Of a stretch of DNA of 64,000 bases, positions 1 through 11,481 are shown piece by piece. The position numbers were made by a program, and so were the translations under genes. Positions within the stretch are counted from its first letter, which is position 1. The number at the start of each line of letters is the position of its first letter. The DNA comes from Notolepis coatsorum. Its lineage: Eukaryota; Chordata; Actinopteri; Aulopiformes; Paralepididae. The notes under the pieces are model-generated. The model did no database searches, was not told where the DNA came from, and saw only the letters and a program-made list of their open reading frames with translations. Location: assembly GCA_963971535.1 (NCBI GenBank), contig OZ020586.1, positions 73,886,949-73,950,948 of the forward strand. The letters run 5' to 3'.

Positions 1-3
1 ATA

Positions 4-361
4 TAGGGATGCTCGATATTGGCTTTTTTACCGATACCGATATACCGATATTGTCCAACTCTTAATTTCCGATACCGATCTCAACCGATATCAACCAATA
101 CCAATATATGCAGGGTTTCCCCCCCCAAAAAACGGAATAATTTCAAGTAATTAACATTACATATGTCTTGTTGTGGAATTAACACAACATTATGCATACT
201 TTTGACAACAAATAAAATCAGAATTTGTTCTTACTTGCTTGCCTGGCTAAATAAAGGTTATAGAAATGTAAAAAATAAAAATAATTTTTTATTTTTATTT
301 TTTTTAAACGATACTGATATTTTCCGATATCACATTTTAATGCCAATATCGGACATCCCTA
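4..361. mobile_element. MITE with ~20-bp terminal inverted repeats
   Basis: The left end TAGGGATGCTCGATATTGGC and the right end GCCAATATCGGACATCCCTA are inverted repeats matching at 18 of 20 positions. Just inside them are short repeated CCGATA motifs, and the core is AT-rich with no coding capacity. The termini suit a hAT-like or TA-targeting non-autonomous DNA transposon. Only three bases precede it in the window, so the target-site duplication cannot be judged and the superfamily stays open. Confidence 0.7.
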
Positions 362-902
362 CTAATAACCATGCAGCCATGAGGGACAGGAAGGCAGTGT
401 CAATGCCTGGTAAAAAATGCAATGTGGTTAAAAACCAGGCTCAGCCAATGGACTAAAAGTCCTGTGTTTCGGTAGTGACATGAAAACTAGGGACACGATT
501 TTTTGAGTATAGTTTTTTTATAAAAAAATTAAACCCACAATAAATCAAAATCTTTCAACTTCTGTTTAAACTTAATCATTAAGAGCTTTGAAATTACACC
601 ATTGAACTAAATCTAAAAAAAAATTAAGTGTTTACATACATTTAAATTTACGGGTCAGGGTTTGGGACAGCTACTTCCCAATAGAAAGTACCCTATAAAT
701 GATGATTTTGTATATATTTAGCTCATCACAATCTAATTTAATGCCTTGGGTTTAAATAGATCATAACATATTCTTAGTAAATATCTATGTCTGAATACTT
801 CATTGTTTTGTTAAATATTTTTTCTTGTTGTGGGACAGCACTTTGAACTAATTCGGTAGAATGCCCCAGCTAAGGAATGGCCATTCATAAATCAAAATGG
901 CG
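362..902. other. AT-rich intergenic or intronic DNA, nothing recognised
   Basis: There is no coding exon, RNA gene or clear repeat boundary here. If the upstream slc6a19 paralogue extends leftward as expected, this is part of its intron between coding exons 10 and 11. Confidence 0.4.
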
Positions 903-1985
903 CTGAAAAACTGATCCATGCCTTTATCTCAAGCCGATTCGATTATTTTACCGGCCTCTCAAAAGAAGCCACAGAACAACTCCAACTCATTCAAAGCTCT
1001 GCAGCTAGGCTACTAACTAGAACCAAGCGGAGATACCACATCAGTCCAGTATTAGCTACTCTGCACTGGCTTCCGGTAACATTTAGCATCGATTTCAAGG
1101 TCCTCCTCCTTTTAATCAAACCGTAAACAAAGAGGCCTATTGGGATGTTAGATCCTAATATGAAGAACTGTGATTTAATGTTCTTGTCTTACTTACTTTG
1201 TCTATTTTGATGCTCATTATTCTTTTTTTATCCACTTTTTCTCCTTATTTTCAATTTTTTCTCCAAGTTTCAAGTTTCTTTATTAGTTGTCATACAGATG
1301 TACAGAATACTTTTATATAAAATGCTTCTTTTTGTTTTGCTCCCATCCCATATATTATTTATATTGCTCCCATCCCAATTTCGTGTTTCCAATTTCCCCC
1401 TCCCCTGTCTTGAACGTTGCTCGCATATGCCCCCCACTGGTCGGTTGTAGGGAGGATAGAAGCCTTGCATCACGTGTCCCCTCCGGTACACGAGGAGGCA
1501 GCCTGTCACATCTTTTCACCTGCCAGCGCGGACTCTCATCTGCGAGGTGTAACGTGTGGGAGGCTCACACTACCCCCGCTATTTCCTGTCTCTGCTGTGC
1601 AGGCGTCCCCAACCGACCTGTAGGAGTCGCTGTCCACAACGTCCAGATTACCACCCATCGACTTCCACCCGCTGACTCTGCCAATTGAGTCAGTATGATG
1701 GCTGGCACAAGCCGGAGGCAATGCTGACACCCGGATTCGAGACCGGAGTCTCTTGCATTGGTGACGATCGCAATCTCCGCTGCACCACCCAGCCGCCCCC
1801 TTTTGATGCTCATTTTATACTTATTTTATGTCTGCACTTTATGCATTGCTCTTGATCTGCCAATTGTGTGCTCATTTTATGCCTGTCTTTTATTAAAAAT
1901 AAATGTACTGCTGTGAAGCACTTTGAGCTGCAATTCTTTGTATGAAAGGTGCTATTCATGAGTGTATTATTATTACTTACTGTAT
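903..1985 (+). mobile_element. L2/CR1-like LINE 3' fragment, split by a SINE
   Basis: About 905-1115 translates into the end of a LINE reverse-transcriptase ORF, with the typical pattern of a serine-arginine-aspartate-tyrosine stretch, an AARLLTRTKR-like segment and an LHWLPV motif. After a gap caused by the SINE insertion (1219-1800), 1815-1985 carries the 3' UTR, including an AGCACTTTGAGCTGCAATT-like block and a short TTATTATTA tail. A second 3' end of the same family lies near 56930-57197. The copy is heavily 5'-truncated and dead. Confidence 0.65.
1219..1800 (-). mobile_element. tRNA-derived SINE inserted in the LINE tail
   Basis: The insertion is flanked by a perfect 14-bp target duplication, TTTTGATGCTCATT, at 1205-1218 and 1801-1814. 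On the minus strand the head (near 1795 downward) has an RNA polymerase III A-box-like TGGTGCAGCGG and a B-box-like GGTCTCGAATCC spaced as in a tRNA. The body follows, then an A-rich tail that reads as T-rich on the + strand near 1220-1260. A CAAGTTTC-type retroelement tail, also seen at 38820 and 49005, seems to lie within its 3' part, so the copy may itself be composite. Confidence 0.75.
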
Positions 1986-2351
1986 ATCTAACTTACCTGA
2001 CATCTGACTCAGTATTCATGAATGTGTTATGAAGCGGCTATTAAGCTCTGACCTGTATGAATATAGGTTTCAAATGATATCAACTAGTTTACCATGTTGA
2101 AGATCTCCATCACTCAATGCCTCAATCTGAGAATTATACAGAATACACGATTGAACATTCTGTAAGGATTTACATTAGCATTCATAATACATTCTGTACT
2201 CATAATGTATTGTGATTTTCGAAGATATTTTTTACTTTGCAGCTTGGCTGTTTACTGACAACCAATAAATATAAATAATAATAATTCAGATAATTTACCC
2301 AGTTTAATGAAAATCGCTTCTGTATAAGTGCCGTATAACATTCCATATAAG
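1986..2351. other. AT-rich flank, no gene seen
   Basis: This stretch between the LINE tail and the LTR element is AT-rich. I looked for slc6a19 exon 10 (the SGxYWLSLxDSxAGSIPLL region) here and did not find it. It is probably intron of the upstream paralogue. Confidence 0.4.
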
Positions 2352-2356
2352 TACAG

Positions 2357-3720
2357 TGTTACAAAGGATCAGATTAAACCGAATATATATATTTATTTAT
2401 TGATATATATTGCATAGTATTTGTATATCGTTTGATATCCCCTGTATATTCCTTGTACATATACACGGAATATCCCTTTAGCCCAGACCATAATAGTTCA
2501 TTCTCCTATTGGACAGCGGTCCACCGGCGCCAGGGACCGGCCTCCGGAGCCAGGTTCAAAGTCACCGTCAAGATGTGTCTGGACATGCCCGGCCTTGCCC
2601 AGGGATACGCGACAGAAATGAGATTGGAACTAGTTTGTTCACCGTGCGTATAAATACGGCGCAGGTGAATATAGAAGCCCCTTACCTCCTTACCCTTCGT
2701 CCTTAGCATGTTACCGATAAGTTGAAGCCTCACCCACGATACAACGTGCGGTGAAGTATGGCCTGTTTGGCCCCAGAATAGAGCATTGAGACCGCGTGCG
2801 AATTAGTAACTGAATTGTCAGAGTTTGGCGCTATACCGTCGAGTGCGACATATTTCTATTAAGTCATTAATAGTCTATTGGTGTATAGTGTATCGTGCGG
2901 TTAAAGTTCTACAGTGACCAGCATCTCCAACGCTTTCCCGTATTAGCTAGAGTTCTTATCCAGGCTGGGCCGACCGCATGGCGCTTTCACCCGAGGAGAC
3001 CTAGACGAGAACCGTATGGACATGTACACTGGATTAATCTACCCGACGACTACATAGCCCTTTGCGGCTGGAATATATTTGCTTTGGTCCTGTGATTTAT
3101 GGAGCGGATAATCGCCGACGCCTGCACGTGTTGGATTTACCCCGAGAGGAGTCAAGTCGAGTCGGCGCCTCAGAGAGTCTGAGGTCGACTAGCTTTCTTC
3201 ACTGTGGAGCTACAGTCTACAAGAGAACCAAGCTGTATTCGTCTGTGGATCAAGAGGCTACTGCACCGGCTTCTGTACCTGAAGTCTCCCTAGTCATCGT
3301 TGACCAGACGTCCTACTACCGACAGATCTTCTACCCCCCCCCGCTGGCTTACAACCAGGGGAACCCCTTCCAGTATCTCCCGCTATATTACTAGTGTACC
3401 ATAGATATAATTCCCTAAGATTCAGGTCGTATAATTACCTCCTGCGTAACCAGAGAATGGACATTCGTTATTGATTTGCCTACGCATATTCCTTTGCCTT
3501 ACAAGTGCATTCAAAGAATAATGTAAAGTATCCTATGTACCTTTTGCTCCATTAAATACTTGATTAATACCTTTGACTGGAACCGATTTCATTGTGGGAA
3601 GTGTTCATCATATTCATATATCGTGTACTGTATGGCCAGTAATTAAAGTACATAAAGCGGTAGTGGTTTAATGATACCATACTTATCAATACAGTCAGAG
3701 AATTGTACCCCTCAGTTACA
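2357..3720 (+). repeat. 5' LTR of the BEL/Pao element
   Basis: This 1364-bp repeat matches 9964-11326 base for base apart from about two differences. It starts TGTTACAAAGG and ends CAGTTACA. It is followed after two bases by a primer-binding-site-like stretch. Confidence 0.93.
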
Positions 3721-3722
3721 AT

Positions 3723-3738
3723 TGGTCCTTCGAGCCGG
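3723..3738 (+). promoter_or_regulatory. Probable tRNA primer-binding site
   Basis: TGGTCCTTCGAGCCGG begins with TGG, complementary to a tRNA CCA end, and is complementary to a T-arm-like sequence. It sits two bases after the 5' LTR, the usual place for minus-strand priming. The exact tRNA was not assigned. Confidence 0.6.
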
Positions 3739-3764
3739 AGGGTAACTAGTGTAATATTAATATA

Positions 3765-6700
3765 GTGGTATTAATATTGACATGGCCTATGATGAACACT
3801 CCACAAAACGGTTCTCCTAAAGTAGATCGCCCGCAGCGTAGACGGCAGACACCTCAGTACTTAGAGGATTACGTTGCCAGTATACTACCTAGCCTTCTAC
3901 AGACGGTAAACGCGGAAAAAGTAGATAGTAAAATTATGTCCGACCCTATCGCCCAGGTTACCCCGCCAATAGAGGCCCTAGTGGGTTCTAATGTAACTGA
4001 CCAAGCTCACGGTAGGGACCAGGAGGGACCTGACACGACTTTACCCCCCGCCAAGACCGAAGAAGTAGTCCCCGGAGAGCTCCAGGATAAAGACAGCTCT
4101 CCAGGGACGGAACTTTACCCGCTACAAGAAGAAGAGACCCCGGAGATGGATCTCCAGGACTCGCCACAGGAGAACAGATCTCCAACGAGTACTGCCAGGA
4201 GCGGATCACCTCAACCAGCATCTTCCCCCAGCGGGGCGGACAAGATGCTGGCACAGGCATTCCTCGCCAGCCTAGCAGCCTCTACAGAGCGCGATCGACT
4301 CCAAGCACAGATGCTTAGCGAGCGCGAACATTCTTCCATGGAAAGAGAACGCCTTCAAGCGCAGCAACGGAGCGACGAAGATCGTATACGTCTAGAGATT
4401 AGACGCCTTCAGACGGAAGAGAATATGGTAAGAGACCGGGCCGAAGCAGAGCGCGCCGCCGCCGAAGCAGAGCGCGCCGCCGCCGAAGCCCAGCGCGCCG
4501 CTGCCGGTGCCCAAAGAGAAGCAGAGCGCGACATCGCTCTCACCAAGCGCGAAGCCGAGCGCGACCGATTACAAGCGCAGATAATGGAGCAGCTGATCGC
4601 CAGGGCGACACCCCCTCCCTCCGCACGGGGTTCCAGGGCCTCGTCAAGACACGGGTCAAGGGCACCCTCCCCTACCCGATCAAGCGACCCTGAGCCCGAC
4701 CACCAGAGAGAGCCTATACCCCCCTCCGAACTCCTTCCCCGACCGGTCCACGCGAGGACCAGCTACAAGGAAGAAACGGTCTACACCGCGGAGAGGCTAA
4801 ATAGACGACTACAGGATCTAGAGGACCTGCCAGAGCAAGAAGAAGAGGGAGAGGAGGAGAGTCAAGCCCGACAGCAGCACAGAACTCCACAGGACCAGGA
4901 GGTCCAGTACAGCCCAGGCTCTACCCCCGCGGCTCTGCGCTACAGACCCCCGACTCAATTCACGGGTGAGCTTGACGCACGACCAGCCCCGAGGAATAGC
5001 ACCTGGATACGCGGGCCATGGTACCCAGCAGGTACCAGCCCACCAAGAGGCGTAAGAGGAGACTCGCCTAGGAGGCCTCTCTTCCAACGCTCACCAATGT
5101 GCCAGCCATCCATGGCATCATACATTGGCACACCGATGTTTCCGGACTTCACCCACGAGAACAGAGCACAGTACACCGAGCTACGAATGTGCCTAGAGAC
5201 AATGATGTCCGATGTAACTGACGAACCGTACAAGTATGCTATCCTACTGAAGCACCTCAAGGTGCCCCGAGCGCACAATATAGCGCTGGCCTATGCCACC
5301 TCTACTACCCCATACACAGCGGCTCTAGCAGCACTCGACCAAAGATATGGACGCATATGGGATTACGTAATACAAGAGATAAGGCATATCGACCGCCTAC
5401 CCCCAGCCACAGACAATCGCTCACTAGATGACCTGTCTATCAAGGTACAATCCCTGGTAGGGATGCTGGGGGCGCAAAGAGAAAAGGGTATGCACGAACT
5501 GTACGTGAACTCTAATGTCGAGAGGATTTTAGAGAAGCTTCCGCCCGCCCGACAAGAGCGCTTCAGGCGGCAAAGAGACCACCGTGATCCTAACGGTCCC
5601 GAGCCATCCCTCCTAGACCTAGCCGACTTCCTGGCGAGAGAAGTCAACAGCCTACGGTTGGATACGTTCATGTGGAGCACCCCAAGCTCCAGAGAGGGAC
5701 CTAGGAGAGCAAACGATGGCAGAAGATTGGTGACCGTCATGCACCAATCAGAATCAGTACCGAGCAGCAAGAACCACAGTACCCCCTCGATGAAAGAGAA
5801 GTGGAAGATGGTGTGCCCGTACTGCGAAAAGGAACACTGGTTGTCACAATGTGACACGTTCAAGAAGATGACCGCCGACGAGGTGGGTCAATGGATAAAG
5901 TCCAACCGACGCTGTTACCGATGTGCGCGCAGTCACATGGCAGCCGATTGCCGCTTAAAGAAGAGGTGTAGTCGGTGTGACGGAGCCCACCTAGATGTCC
6001 TACACGACAGTAACAGAAGAAAGCCTGCACCCTCAAGCAGCACAAAGGCAAGTGTTATGTACATTGACCCCGCCAGCAGCGGGGGCGCCCGAGTGCTCTT
6101 AAAGGTGGTCCGCGTAACACTGAGTTACCAAGACAAGGTCATGGACACTTACGCCGTCCTTGACGACGGGTCAGAGAAGACCCTTCTCCTCGCGTCCGCT
6201 GCGGCCCAGCTGGGGCTGCGGGGGAGCGAAAACCAGATGACGATTCGGACAATAAGAAGAGATCTAAAGACGATAAAGGGCGAGAATGTCTCCTTCACTA
6301 TCGCAGCAAGCGGGCAGCCAGAGAGACGGTATAGGATTACTAATGCTTTCACCAGCCAAGAAATAGGCCTGTCGCAGTACACCTACCCCATCGCCAAGCT
6401 GATGGATAAATATGTGCACCTGCGTCAACTACCTATCCCGCTCATAGACGGTGCCACCCCGACCCTGCTGATAGGCTCCGACCATGCAGACCTCATAGTC
6501 CCGATAGACCGGGTCCACACAGGGCCCAGAGGCTGTCCTGCAGCAGTCGAGACCCGCCTAGGATGGACATTACAAGGCCCCCTCGCTAAGTCTCTTAACC
6601 GAACAGCAGCCACTAGCTGCCTCCACTCCAGAGTGACAGAAGAAGACACCACCCTCCTACAGCATGTCGAGAGGCTATGGACACTAGAGACAATGCCCTT

Positions 6701-9700
6701 TAAGAACGAAAAGAAAGACATTCGTTCCAAGGAAGACATTTACGCCATAGCACTCCTCGAGCAAGGGACAAAGAGAGTCAAAGTCAACGGAGTGATGAGA
6801 TACGCAACTCCACTCCTGAGGCGAGAGGGTATGCCCACCTTCCACACCCCAAAAGAAGCGACGGAGCGGTATCTATTGAACACAGAGCGGCGCCTAGCCA
6901 GAGACCCCGCTCAAGAGACTGTGTACCGCGCTGAGATTAACAAGCTAATCACAGCGGGACACATAAAGAAAATTGACTGGCGACGTCGTGCGCTGCTCCG
7001 CGCCTCCCTGATCAAAGACGGCTTTGATCTCCGGCAGCGGGCCAGCAGCGACCCCCCAGTATTGCGCAGCCTCTCCCCAGAGGACAAGCCCCTGCTGCGG
7101 TTCCTATGGAGAGAGAGGATCGGGGATGAGCAACCAGCCATCTATCAATGGGAAGTCCTCCCTTTCGGAACCACATGCAGCCCATGCTGTGCTACGTTTG
7201 CACTGCAAAAACACGTCGCAGAGGACCCAGCAGCTGATGAAGAGGTCCGAAAAAGTGTAGAAAATAGTTTCTACGTGGACAACTGTCTGCAAAGCGTCTC
7301 GACGCCAGAAGAAGCCGAGGCCCTTCTACTCAAGCTCCGCGCCTCCCTGATCAAAGGCGGCTTTGATCTCAGGCAGTGGGCCAGCAGCGACCCGCAAGTA
7401 TTGCGCAGCCTCTCCCCCGAGGACAAGGCAGCAAGCAGCGAGACCTGGATGGCGACCATCCCAGGAGAAGCCCAAGAAATGACATTAGGACTAGTCTGGC
7501 GCTTCAAAACAGACTCGCTCCATTATAAACACACACCCCTGACCAAGGAGCAGGGAAGGTCGACTGCACTACCGACCACCAGACGGAGTGTATACAGAAC
7601 ACTCGCCAGACAATATGACCCGTTGGGATGTATTCTACCTTACACCACCAGGGCAAAGATGATTGTAAGAGCGTTATGGGACAAGGACCAGGGCTGGGAC
7701 GACCCCATACCCGAACACCTTGCATCCACATGGAGAGAGTGGGAGACGGAACTCAGCTCACTCCCAGGTGTTAACATACGCCGCAGCTACTTCCCACCCA
7801 CAGTGAGGCCGGAGACGTGCCAGATGGACCTGCACGTCTTCAGCGACGCCTCCGAAGTAGCCTACGGTTCGGTGGCCTACTTGCGTGCCCGAGAGGAGGG
7901 AGGAGAAATACATACTGCTTTCATCCTGGCTCGCTCAAGAATAGCCCCACGAAAGCAACAATCTATCCCGCGTCTAGAGCTCTGCGCAGCCCTAGCAGGA
8001 GCGCAACTCGCCACGTTAATCCAACGTGAACTCACCATTCCGGTGCAAAGAACAATCTTGTGGTCAGACTCCACGACAGTACTCACATGGATCCGGTCTG
8101 ATTCGTGCAGATACAAGGTCTTCGTGGGAGTCAGAGTCACAGAGATTCAAGATTTAACAGAAGTAGCAAGCTGGAGGTATGTGGACACAAAACACAACCC
8201 AGCTGACGTCATCACCCGGGGAATGTCCCTGGATGACCTCACCCGTCACAACCTATACAGTGACGGGCCAGAGTTCCTCAAGCTCCCGGAAGAAGAGTGG
8301 CCTACACCCACCCCACGGGAAGCGAGTAAAGAGGAGGCAGAAAACAAGAAATCTATGTTCTGTGGATTGAACACACTCGTCTCCACAGACCCCGACATAG
8401 ACGATTGCCTCACCCTAGAAAGTGCGCAGCTAAAGACATTCCTGTGGCACCACCCAGAGGTTCAGCTCACTACTGACATTACTGCAGCTGACTACGAAGA
8501 AGCAGAACTTCTTCTACTACAACGAGCCCAGAGAGACTCGTTCCCCGATGAGCTAGACTGTCTACAGGGAGCAAAGCCCGTCCCATCAGACAGCAGACTG
8601 CTCCACCTAGCCCCCGAGAGCGACGCCCATGGTCTCATCAGAGTGAGTGGTCGTCTGCGGAGAGCTCCAGACTTACCGGATGACGTCAAGTACCCGATAG
8701 TCTTAAACAGCCGACACAAGGTCACAGAGCTGATCATAAAGAAATACGACGAGGATGTGCATCACGCCGGGGCAGAGAGAGTCTTCGCGGAGATCAGACG
8801 TCGTTATTGGATACTGCAAGGGAGAGAAGCAGTGCGGCGCTTCCAGCGAACCTGTCTAGACTGTCGTAAGTGGCGAGCGCAGCCCAGTATACCCCGGATG
8901 GCTGACCTACCTCCCTGTCGCCTCCGACTCGGCGACAAGCCTTTTCACTCCACCGGTATGGACTGTTTCGGCCCGCTGTATATAAAGAAAGGAAGAGGCA
9001 CCGAGAAGCGGTGGGGTATTGTATTCAAATGCATGACCACCCGAGCGATGCATATAGAACTCCTTCCAACCATGAGCACAGACTCATTCCTTATGGCCTT
9101 CCGAAGATTCACATCGCGGAAAGGTAAACCGTCTATATTGTTGTCTGATCACGGGACAAACTTCAAAGGCGGAGAAAGAGAGCTGAGAGAGAGCTTCCAA
9201 GCTATGGGCCCAGAACTTAAGACCCACCTCGCTCCATACCAGATTGACTTCCAGTTTAATCCCCCGAACGCACCTCACTTCGGTGGAACTTGGGAACGAG
9301 AAGTACGTTCAATAAAGACAGCCCTGTACGCCGTGCTTGGGGCCCAGACCGTGGCGGAAGAAGTCCTAATGACAGTCCTCACGGAGATCGAGGGAGTATT
9401 GAACTCAAAGCCCCTCGGTTGCGTCTCAAGTGATGTAGCAGATGTCGACCCAGTCACCCCCAACACACTCTTGATGGGGCGGCTGGACCCCGCGCTACCA
9501 CAGACAATGTACAGGCCTGAAGAAGCGAACGGCCGAAGAATGTGGAGGTACAGTCAAGTACTGGCTGACAAGTTTTGGAACAGCTTCCTACTCCACTACC
9601 TACCGTCTCTACAGACCCGCCAGAAATGGGTGAAAGAGAGAGACAATTTGACAGAAGGAACAGTCGTCATGATTATCGACCAGTCACTACCCCGAGCTAT

Positions 9701-9869
9701 GTGGCCGGCCGGCCGCGTAAGCAAAGTGATCACCGGTGCCGACGGAAAGGTCCGAGCAGCCGAAGTGCTCGTCCAAGGGCGGATCTACACCCGACCCGTG
9801 GCGAGGCTAATAGAACTGCCAAGGCTCCCCGATACCATCGATGACGACCATGACCCCATGACTTTGTGA
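3765..9869 (+). CDS. Gag-Pol polyprotein of the BEL/Pao element
   Basis: A single 2034-codon frame. In order: an acidic, proline-rich N-terminus; an Arg/Glu/Ala-rich coiled coil at about residues 160-280; a Pao-type Gag domain (from FPDFTHENR near residue 458); Cys/His zinc knuckles near 684-750; an aspartic protease region (AVLDDGSEKT near 795); reverse transcriptase about 1000-1250; RNase H region near 1355-1450; an integrase zinc finger (HHAG near 1665); an integrase core about 1726-1845; and the C-terminal domain usual in Pao elements (near 1936-2030). This order is the established Pao pattern. No envelope is fused. The frame is long enough to look recently functional, but the polymerase part shows signs of one rearrangement, so activity is not assumed. 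The true start codon is not certain. Confidence 0.92.
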   Translation: MVLILTWPMMNTPQNGSPKVDRPQRRRQTPQYLEDYVASILPSLLQTVNAEKVDSKIMSDPIAQVTPPIEALVGSNVTDQAHGRDQEGPDTTLPPAKTEEVVPGELQDKDSSPGTELYPLQEEETPEMDLQDSPQENRSPTSTARSGSPQPASSPSGADKMLAQAFLASLAASTERDRLQAQMLSEREHSSMERERLQAQQRSDEDRIRLEIRRLQTEENMVRDRAEAERAAAEAERAAAEAQRAAAGAQREAERDIALTKREAERDRLQAQIMEQLIARATPPPSARGSRASSRHGSRAPSPTRSSDPEPDHQREPIPPSELLPRPVHARTSYKEETVYTAERLNRRLQDLEDLPEQEEEGEEESQARQQHRTPQDQEVQYSPGSTPAALRYRPPTQFTGELDARPAPRNSTWIRGPWYPAGTSPPRGVRGDSPRRPLFQRSPMCQPSMASYIGTPMFPDFTHENRAQYTELRMCLETMMSDVTDEPYKYAILLKHLKVPRAHNIALAYATSTTPYTAALAALDQRYGRIWDYVIQEIRHIDRLPPATDNRSLDDLSIKVQSLVGMLGAQREKGMHELYVNSNVERILEKLPPARQERFRRQRDHRDPNGPEPSLLDLADFLAREVNSLRLDTFMWSTPSSREGPRRANDGRRLVTVMHQSESVPSSKNHSTPSMKEKWKMVCPYCEKEHWLSQCDTFKKMTADEVGQWIKSNRRCYRCARSHMAADCRLKKRCSRCDGAHLDVLHDSNRRKPAPSSSTKASVMYIDPASSGGARVLLKVVRVTLSYQDKVMDTYAVLDDGSEKTLLLASAAAQLGLRGSENQMTIRTIRRDLKTIKGENVSFTIAASGQPERRYRITNAFTSQEIGLSQYTYPIAKLMDKYVHLRQLPIPLIDGATPTLLIGSDHADLIVPIDRVHTGPRGCPAAVETRLGWTLQGPLAKSLNRTAATSCLHSRVTEEDTTLLQHVERLWTLETMPFKNEKKDIRSKEDIYAIALLEQGTKRVKVNGVMRYATPLLRREGMPTFHTPKEATERYLLNTERRLARDPAQETVYRAEINKLITAGHIKKIDWRRRALLRASLIKDGFDLRQRASSDPPVLRSLSPEDKPLLRFLWRERIGDEQPAIYQWEVLPFGTTCSPCCATFALQKHVAEDPAADEEVRKSVENSFYVDNCLQSVSTPEEAEALLLKLRASLIKGGFDLRQWASSDPQVLRSLSPEDKAASSETWMATIPGEAQEMTLGLVWRFKTDSLHYKHTPLTKEQGRSTALPTTRRSVYRTLARQYDPLGCILPYTTRAKMIVRALWDKDQGWDDPIPEHLASTWREWETELSSLPGVNIRRSYFPPTVRPETCQMDLHVFSDASEVAYGSVAYLRAREEGGEIHTAFILARSRIAPRKQQSIPRLELCAALAGAQLATLIQRELTIPVQRTILWSDSTTVLTWIRSDSCRYKVFVGVRVTEIQDLTEVASWRYVDTKHNPADVITRGMSLDDLTRHNLYSDGPEFLKLPEEEWPTPTPREASKEEAENKKSMFCGLNTLVSTDPDIDDCLTLESAQLKTFLWHHPEVQLTTDITAADYEEAELLLLQRAQRDSFPDELDCLQGAKPVPSDSRLLHLAPESDAHGLIRVSGRLRRAPDLPDDVKYPIVLNSRHKVTELIIKKYDEDVHHAGAERVFAEIRRRYWILQGREAVRRFQRTCLDCRKWRAQPSIPRMADLPPCRLRLGDKPFHSTGMDCFGPLYIKKGRGTEKRWGIVFKCMTTRAMHIELLPTMSTDSFLMAFRRFTSRKGKPSILLSDHGTNFKGGERELRESFQAMGPELKTHLAPYQIDFQFNPPNAPHFGGTWEREVRSIKTALYAVLGAQTVAEEVLMTVLTEIEGVLNSKPLGCVSSDVADVDPVTPNTLLMGRLDPALPQTMYRPEEANGRRMWRYSQVLADKFWNSFLLHYLPSLQTRQKWVKERDNLTEGTVVMIIDQSLPRAMWPAGRVSKVITGADGKVRAAEVLVQGRIYTRPVARLIELPRLPDTIDDDHDPMTL

Positions 9870-9963
9870 ACTGACAGACCCCTCACAACAGACATTGAGT
9901 AGAGGACAGTGCGGTTAATCTGTCTCTGCTTAGCTAATTAGGTGGGACTAATTAGGGGGCGGC

Positions 9964-11326
9964 TGTTACAAAGGATCAGATTAAACCGAATATATATATT
10001 TATTTATTGATATATATTGCATAGTATTTGTATATCGTTTGATATCCCCTGTATATTCCTTGTACATATACACGGAATATCCCTTTAGCCCAGACCATAA
10101 TAGTTCATTCTCCTATTGGACAGCGGTCCACCGGCGCCAGGGACCGGCCTCCGGAGCCAGGTTCAAAGTCACCGTCAAGATGTGTCTGGACATGCCCGGC
10201 CTTGCCCAGGGATACGCGACAGAAATGAGATTGGAACTAGTTTGTTCACCGTGCGTATAAATACGGCGCAGGTGAATATAGAAGCCCCTTACCTCCTTAC
10301 CCTTCGTCCTTAGCATGTTACCGATAAGTTGAAGCCTCACCCACGATACAACGTGCGGTGAAGTATGGCCTGTTTGGCCCCAGAATAGAGCATTGAGACC
10401 GCGTGCGAATTAGTAACTGAATTGTCAGAGTTTGGCGCTATACCGTCGAGTGCGACATATTTCTATTAAGTCATTAATAGTCTATTGGTGTATAGTGTAT
10501 CGTGCGGTTAAAGTTCTACAGTGACCAGCATCTCCAACGCTTTCCCGTATTAGCTAGAGTTCTTATCCAGGCTGGGCCGACCGCATGGCGCTTTCACCCG
10601 AGGAGACCTAGACGAGAACCGTATGGACATGTACACTGGATTAATCTACCCGACGACTACATAGCCCTTTGCGGCTGGAATATATTTGCTTTGGTCCTGT
10701 GATTTATGGAGCGGATAATCGCCGACGCCTGCACGTGTTGGATTTACCCCGAGAGGAGTCAAGTCGAGTCGGCGCCTCAGAGAGTCTGAGGTCGACTAGC
10801 TTTCTTCACTGTGGAGCTACAGTCTACAAGAGAACCAAGCTGTATTCGTCTGTGGATCAAGAGGCTACTGCACCGGCTTCTGTACCTGAAGTCTCCCTAG
10901 TCATCGTTGACCAGACGTCCTACTACCGACAGATCTTCTACCCCCCCCGCTGGCTTACAACCAGGGGAACCCCTTCCAGTATCTCCCGCTATATTACTAG
11001 TGTACCATAGATATAATTCCCTAAGATTCAGGTCGTATAATTACCTCCTGCGTAACCAGAGAATGGACATTCGTTATTGATTTGCCTACGCATATTCCTT
11101 TGCCTTACAAGTGCATTCAAAGAATAATGTAAAGTATCCTATGTACCTTTTGCTCCATTAAATACTTGATTAATACCTTTGACTGGAACCGATTTCATTG
11201 TGGGAAGTGTTCATCATATTCATATATCGTGTACTGTATGGCCAGTAATTAAAGTACATAAAGCGGTAGTGGTTTAATGATACCATACTTATCAATACAG
11301 TCAGGGAATTGTACCCCTCAGTTACA
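9964..11326 (+). repeat. 3' LTR of the BEL/Pao element
   Basis: Direct repeat of 2357-3720. It is preceded by a purine-rich AGGGGGCGGC stretch that can act as polypurine tract, and followed by the TACAG target duplication. Confidence 0.93.
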
Positions 11327-11481
11327 TACAGTAATCCTTTTAGTTTTTGTGTACGATCTCCCATATGATGAGATTAGAATTGAGAATTGTATTGATGGCC
11401 ATTGGAAGCTATAGACTGGTCGAATTCTGAGGGTATTATGATATAGCCCTGACCCGGTTGTGTGTTTTCTTTCTTTGGTAG

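Larger units (their letters stand above)
2357..11326 (+). mobile_element. BEL/Pao LTR retrotransposon, nearly whole and young
   Basis: An 8.97-kb element bounded by two long direct repeats (LTRs 2357-3720 and 9964-11326) that begin TG and end CA. A 5-bp target duplication, TACAG, flanks it (2352-2356 and 11327-11331). The inside holds one long gag-pol frame of the Pao family and no envelope-like frame that I can see. The LTRs look almost identical, with about two differences noticed, so insertion was recent. It looks nearly whole, with perhaps one internal rearrangement. It lies in the same orientation as the upstream slc6a19 paralogue, between that gene's coding exons 10 and 11. Confidence 0.93.

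Noticed and set aside
1-2356. Search for exons 1-10 of the upstream slc6a19 paralogue
   Set aside because: None of the conserved segments occur; they must lie outside the window.
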